Positions 62,201 through 64,000 of a DNA stretch of 64,000 bases are shown here, piece by piece (position 1 is the first letter of the stretch; every line of letters starts with the position of its first letter). A program made the position numbers and the translations under genes. The stretch covers positions 35,017,797-35,081,796 of the forward strand of contig CM039184.1 of assembly GCA_008360975.2 (NCBI GenBank). Direction: 5' to 3'. This stretch comes from Lichenostomus cassidix. Lineage: Eukaryota; Chordata; Aves; Passeriformes; Meliphagidae. A model generated the notes under the pieces. The model was given only the letters and a program-made list of their open reading frames with translations. It was not told where the DNA came from and did not search any database.

Positions 62201-63794
62201 CTATAGATTTTGGTTATTACTACCAAATTCTCCAAAATGCGTAGAGTTAAGAATTCTAAAGGCTGGCAATATGATGTTTGGTATATAATCTAAGAAAAAG
62301 TCTAATTTGGACACTGTAAATGAAGAGATTAGTAAACAGGCTAATAGCCAGACCTTCTCTCATGAAAGGCAGTCAGTCCAGTATTATTTACCATTCTGGT
62401 TATAAGTGTCTCTCACTGATGAAAAGATGCCACTAATCTTTTCAGAGGCATCTATTGTTATGAAGCAAGGATACCTGCTATCAAAACAAAAAAAAAAAAA
62501 GTTTTTAATGAACAAAACTTGAAAGCAGATTTGACAGAAACTTTTTTCTTTTTTTTCTTATTCCAAAATAGATGCTTAAATGTCTACTGTAACATAAACA
62601 AGAAAAATAAGATTATGCACTTTTTTGCCCTAATTATTTCTGTTTTCATTTTTCATCTTCGTTATTGGAAGAAACAAAGAACTACAGGTTTCCAGGAGTT
62701 TAATTGCTGTTTATTAACTAGTACATCTAGAAGGAAGATTATAGGATTGTGCAAAGTCATTCCTGTAAATTTGTGATTGTGAATCAAATGCAGTATCCTC
62801 TCTTGCAAATGACCCAAAAACACCAGTAAACAGTTTTAATGGCAAAGTAGTGGCTGCATTGCAAGACAGATTCTAAAAACTAGTTTTATACCTCTTAATA
62901 CTATGAAACTTTAATAGCTACAAAAGATTTAAGTTGGATCATCTTTGGTTCCAGTTCAATTCTTTTCTTTACTACTTACTTTTGCTTTGTTTTACTAATC
63001 AGAATGGATCAATATTATTATATATTGCTCTCTTTCTTGCATATAAAATGTGCTTTGATAAAAACAAAATACTTTATTAATGAATTCATTGGTGAAAAGA
63101 AGAAAAGCTACAGAGGTGACTCTGAAGTCTCCTGCAGTTCATAGTAATTAGTGTCCTGCATGTGTAAGTGTATATGCACTTCTGCTGAGTATTCCATGTT
63201 AATTAATTGGGGATAAGATCTTTGACCTTATCCCTTTTCATCTCCCGGTGAGTTTGATACATTATTACTAGGGATTGTTTTAAACACCGAAAGAATCTTT
63301 GGCTCACATAACTCAAATACATTGCACAGGTGCTTTGAAAGTGTTCAAAGGCTACTTACCACATAAACTGACTCATTAAGGAGTATTACAGTCTCAGTAT
63401 ACAATTAACATTTAAGTCAGATGTATGAAACTGCATTTTTCACTGGCTTGTATTCCAGTGTCCTCTTCTTTTCCTTATGTTTTCCAGTGCCACTAAGTAA
63501 GGAAAACACTGCAATAGATGGAGTTGTATTTGGGCAGATGATGTTTAATGATAGCTTCTATGTCAAGTGTTAATGTTGTTAATTAGTTAGCCTTGCTTTT
63601 GAAATGAATAGTTTTTTTCTTTTATATTCTGCCGTGATATTCATGAAATACAGAATCTGAATTTCTCAGAGTCATAGACTGAACCTTCTGAAATTAAAGC
63701 TTCCAATGAAGAGGAAGTTCTTTCCAGATGATGGATCATGTCTTTACAGTGTAGATGATCTTTCAAGGCATGCAAAATAGTTATGATAAAAAAC
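56216..63794. other. AT-rich non-coding stretch
   Basis: No exon, RNA gene or recognisable transposon over 7.5 kb. It holds a TA-rich patch at 60340-60415 and a T/G-rich run at 61738-61773. Open frames are at most 85 codons and unremarkable. Confidence 0.55.
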
Positions 63795-64000
63795 TGTCGC
63801 TGTTGAGCCGCTAGCAGAGAGGAGAATCCAGTTCTCAGTGGCAAGAAGGAAAAGGCCTGTATTGTTTTGATTTCATCATATATATAGAGTTTTCAAAAGT
63901 CACCCAGATTGGTCAGTCAAAAACCTCCCCCTAGGCTTGATTGGCCAGGTCTGCACCGTCCAAGTCTTGGGACACTGTTTTTAATAACATCCAAACCTTA
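63795..64000 (-). mobile_element. LTR, family A copy 3, cut by the window edge
   Basis: It starts TGTCGCTGTTGAGCC on the plus strand (the complement of the LTR 3' end) and runs to the window edge, giving 206 of an expected ~260 bases. Minus-strand signals: TATATATA (63879-63886), and a poly(A) signal changed to AATACA (63858-63863). It is closer to the 48031-48287 copy in R/U5. The left flank is AAAAAC (63789-63794), but the matching duplication would lie outside. It may be solo or the 3' LTR of a longer minus-strand provirus beyond the window. Confidence 0.93.

Overview
The window is AT-rich vertebrate nuclear DNA from a bird. Its recognisable interspersed repeats are CR1-clade LINEs, with the usual CR1 3' tail and pieces of the ORF2 reverse transcriptase, plus short solo LTRs of endogenous retroviruses. 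The LTR types resemble those I remember from songbirds, so a passerine is likely but not proven. No bacterial, plasmid or organellar character is present.

I find no credible host protein-coding exon, no rRNA or tRNA gene, no CRISPR array and no operon. Open frames are 60-167 codons, scattered over both strands, and none shows a conserved domain except decayed CR1 ORF2 fragments. The window is best read as intergenic DNA (a gene desert) or the inside of a very long intron. I cannot tell which, or name the neighbouring gene.

Layout: 1-18,000 is mostly single-copy AT-rich sequence with two A/C-rich low-complexity blocks, a perfect 12-bp-arm hairpin at 12,450-12,476, and a conserved-element candidate near 5.55-5.83 kb with a duplicated 16-mer. 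18.0-19.7 kb holds two different LTRs. 24.4-24.8 kb is a decayed, internally deleted CR1 reverse transcriptase fragment. 27.5 kb has a short CR1 3' tail. 36.9-38.3 kb is a repeat cluster: an old CR1/L3-like RT fragment, a hairpin, a CR1 tail and a solo LTR. 43.6-44.0 kb is a CR1 with a readable ORF2 C-terminus. 47.1-48.3 kb has a plus-strand CR1 tail, a long pyrimidine tract and a second copy of the LTR found at 38 kb. 53.5-56.2 kb holds candidate non-coding regulatory elements. The right edge (63,795-64,000) cuts a third copy of the same LTR.

The firmest structural result is one LTR family, about 260 bp, TG...CA ends, present three times within 26 kb. Two copies are complete with perfect 6-bp target-site duplications (TGAGGT and ATATGC), so they are separate insertions that collapsed to solo LTRs. 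No gene set acts together here. The functional content, if any, is likely cis-regulatory. I did not find a new biological system; the leads worth following are the candidate enhancers, the hairpins and the LTR cluster.
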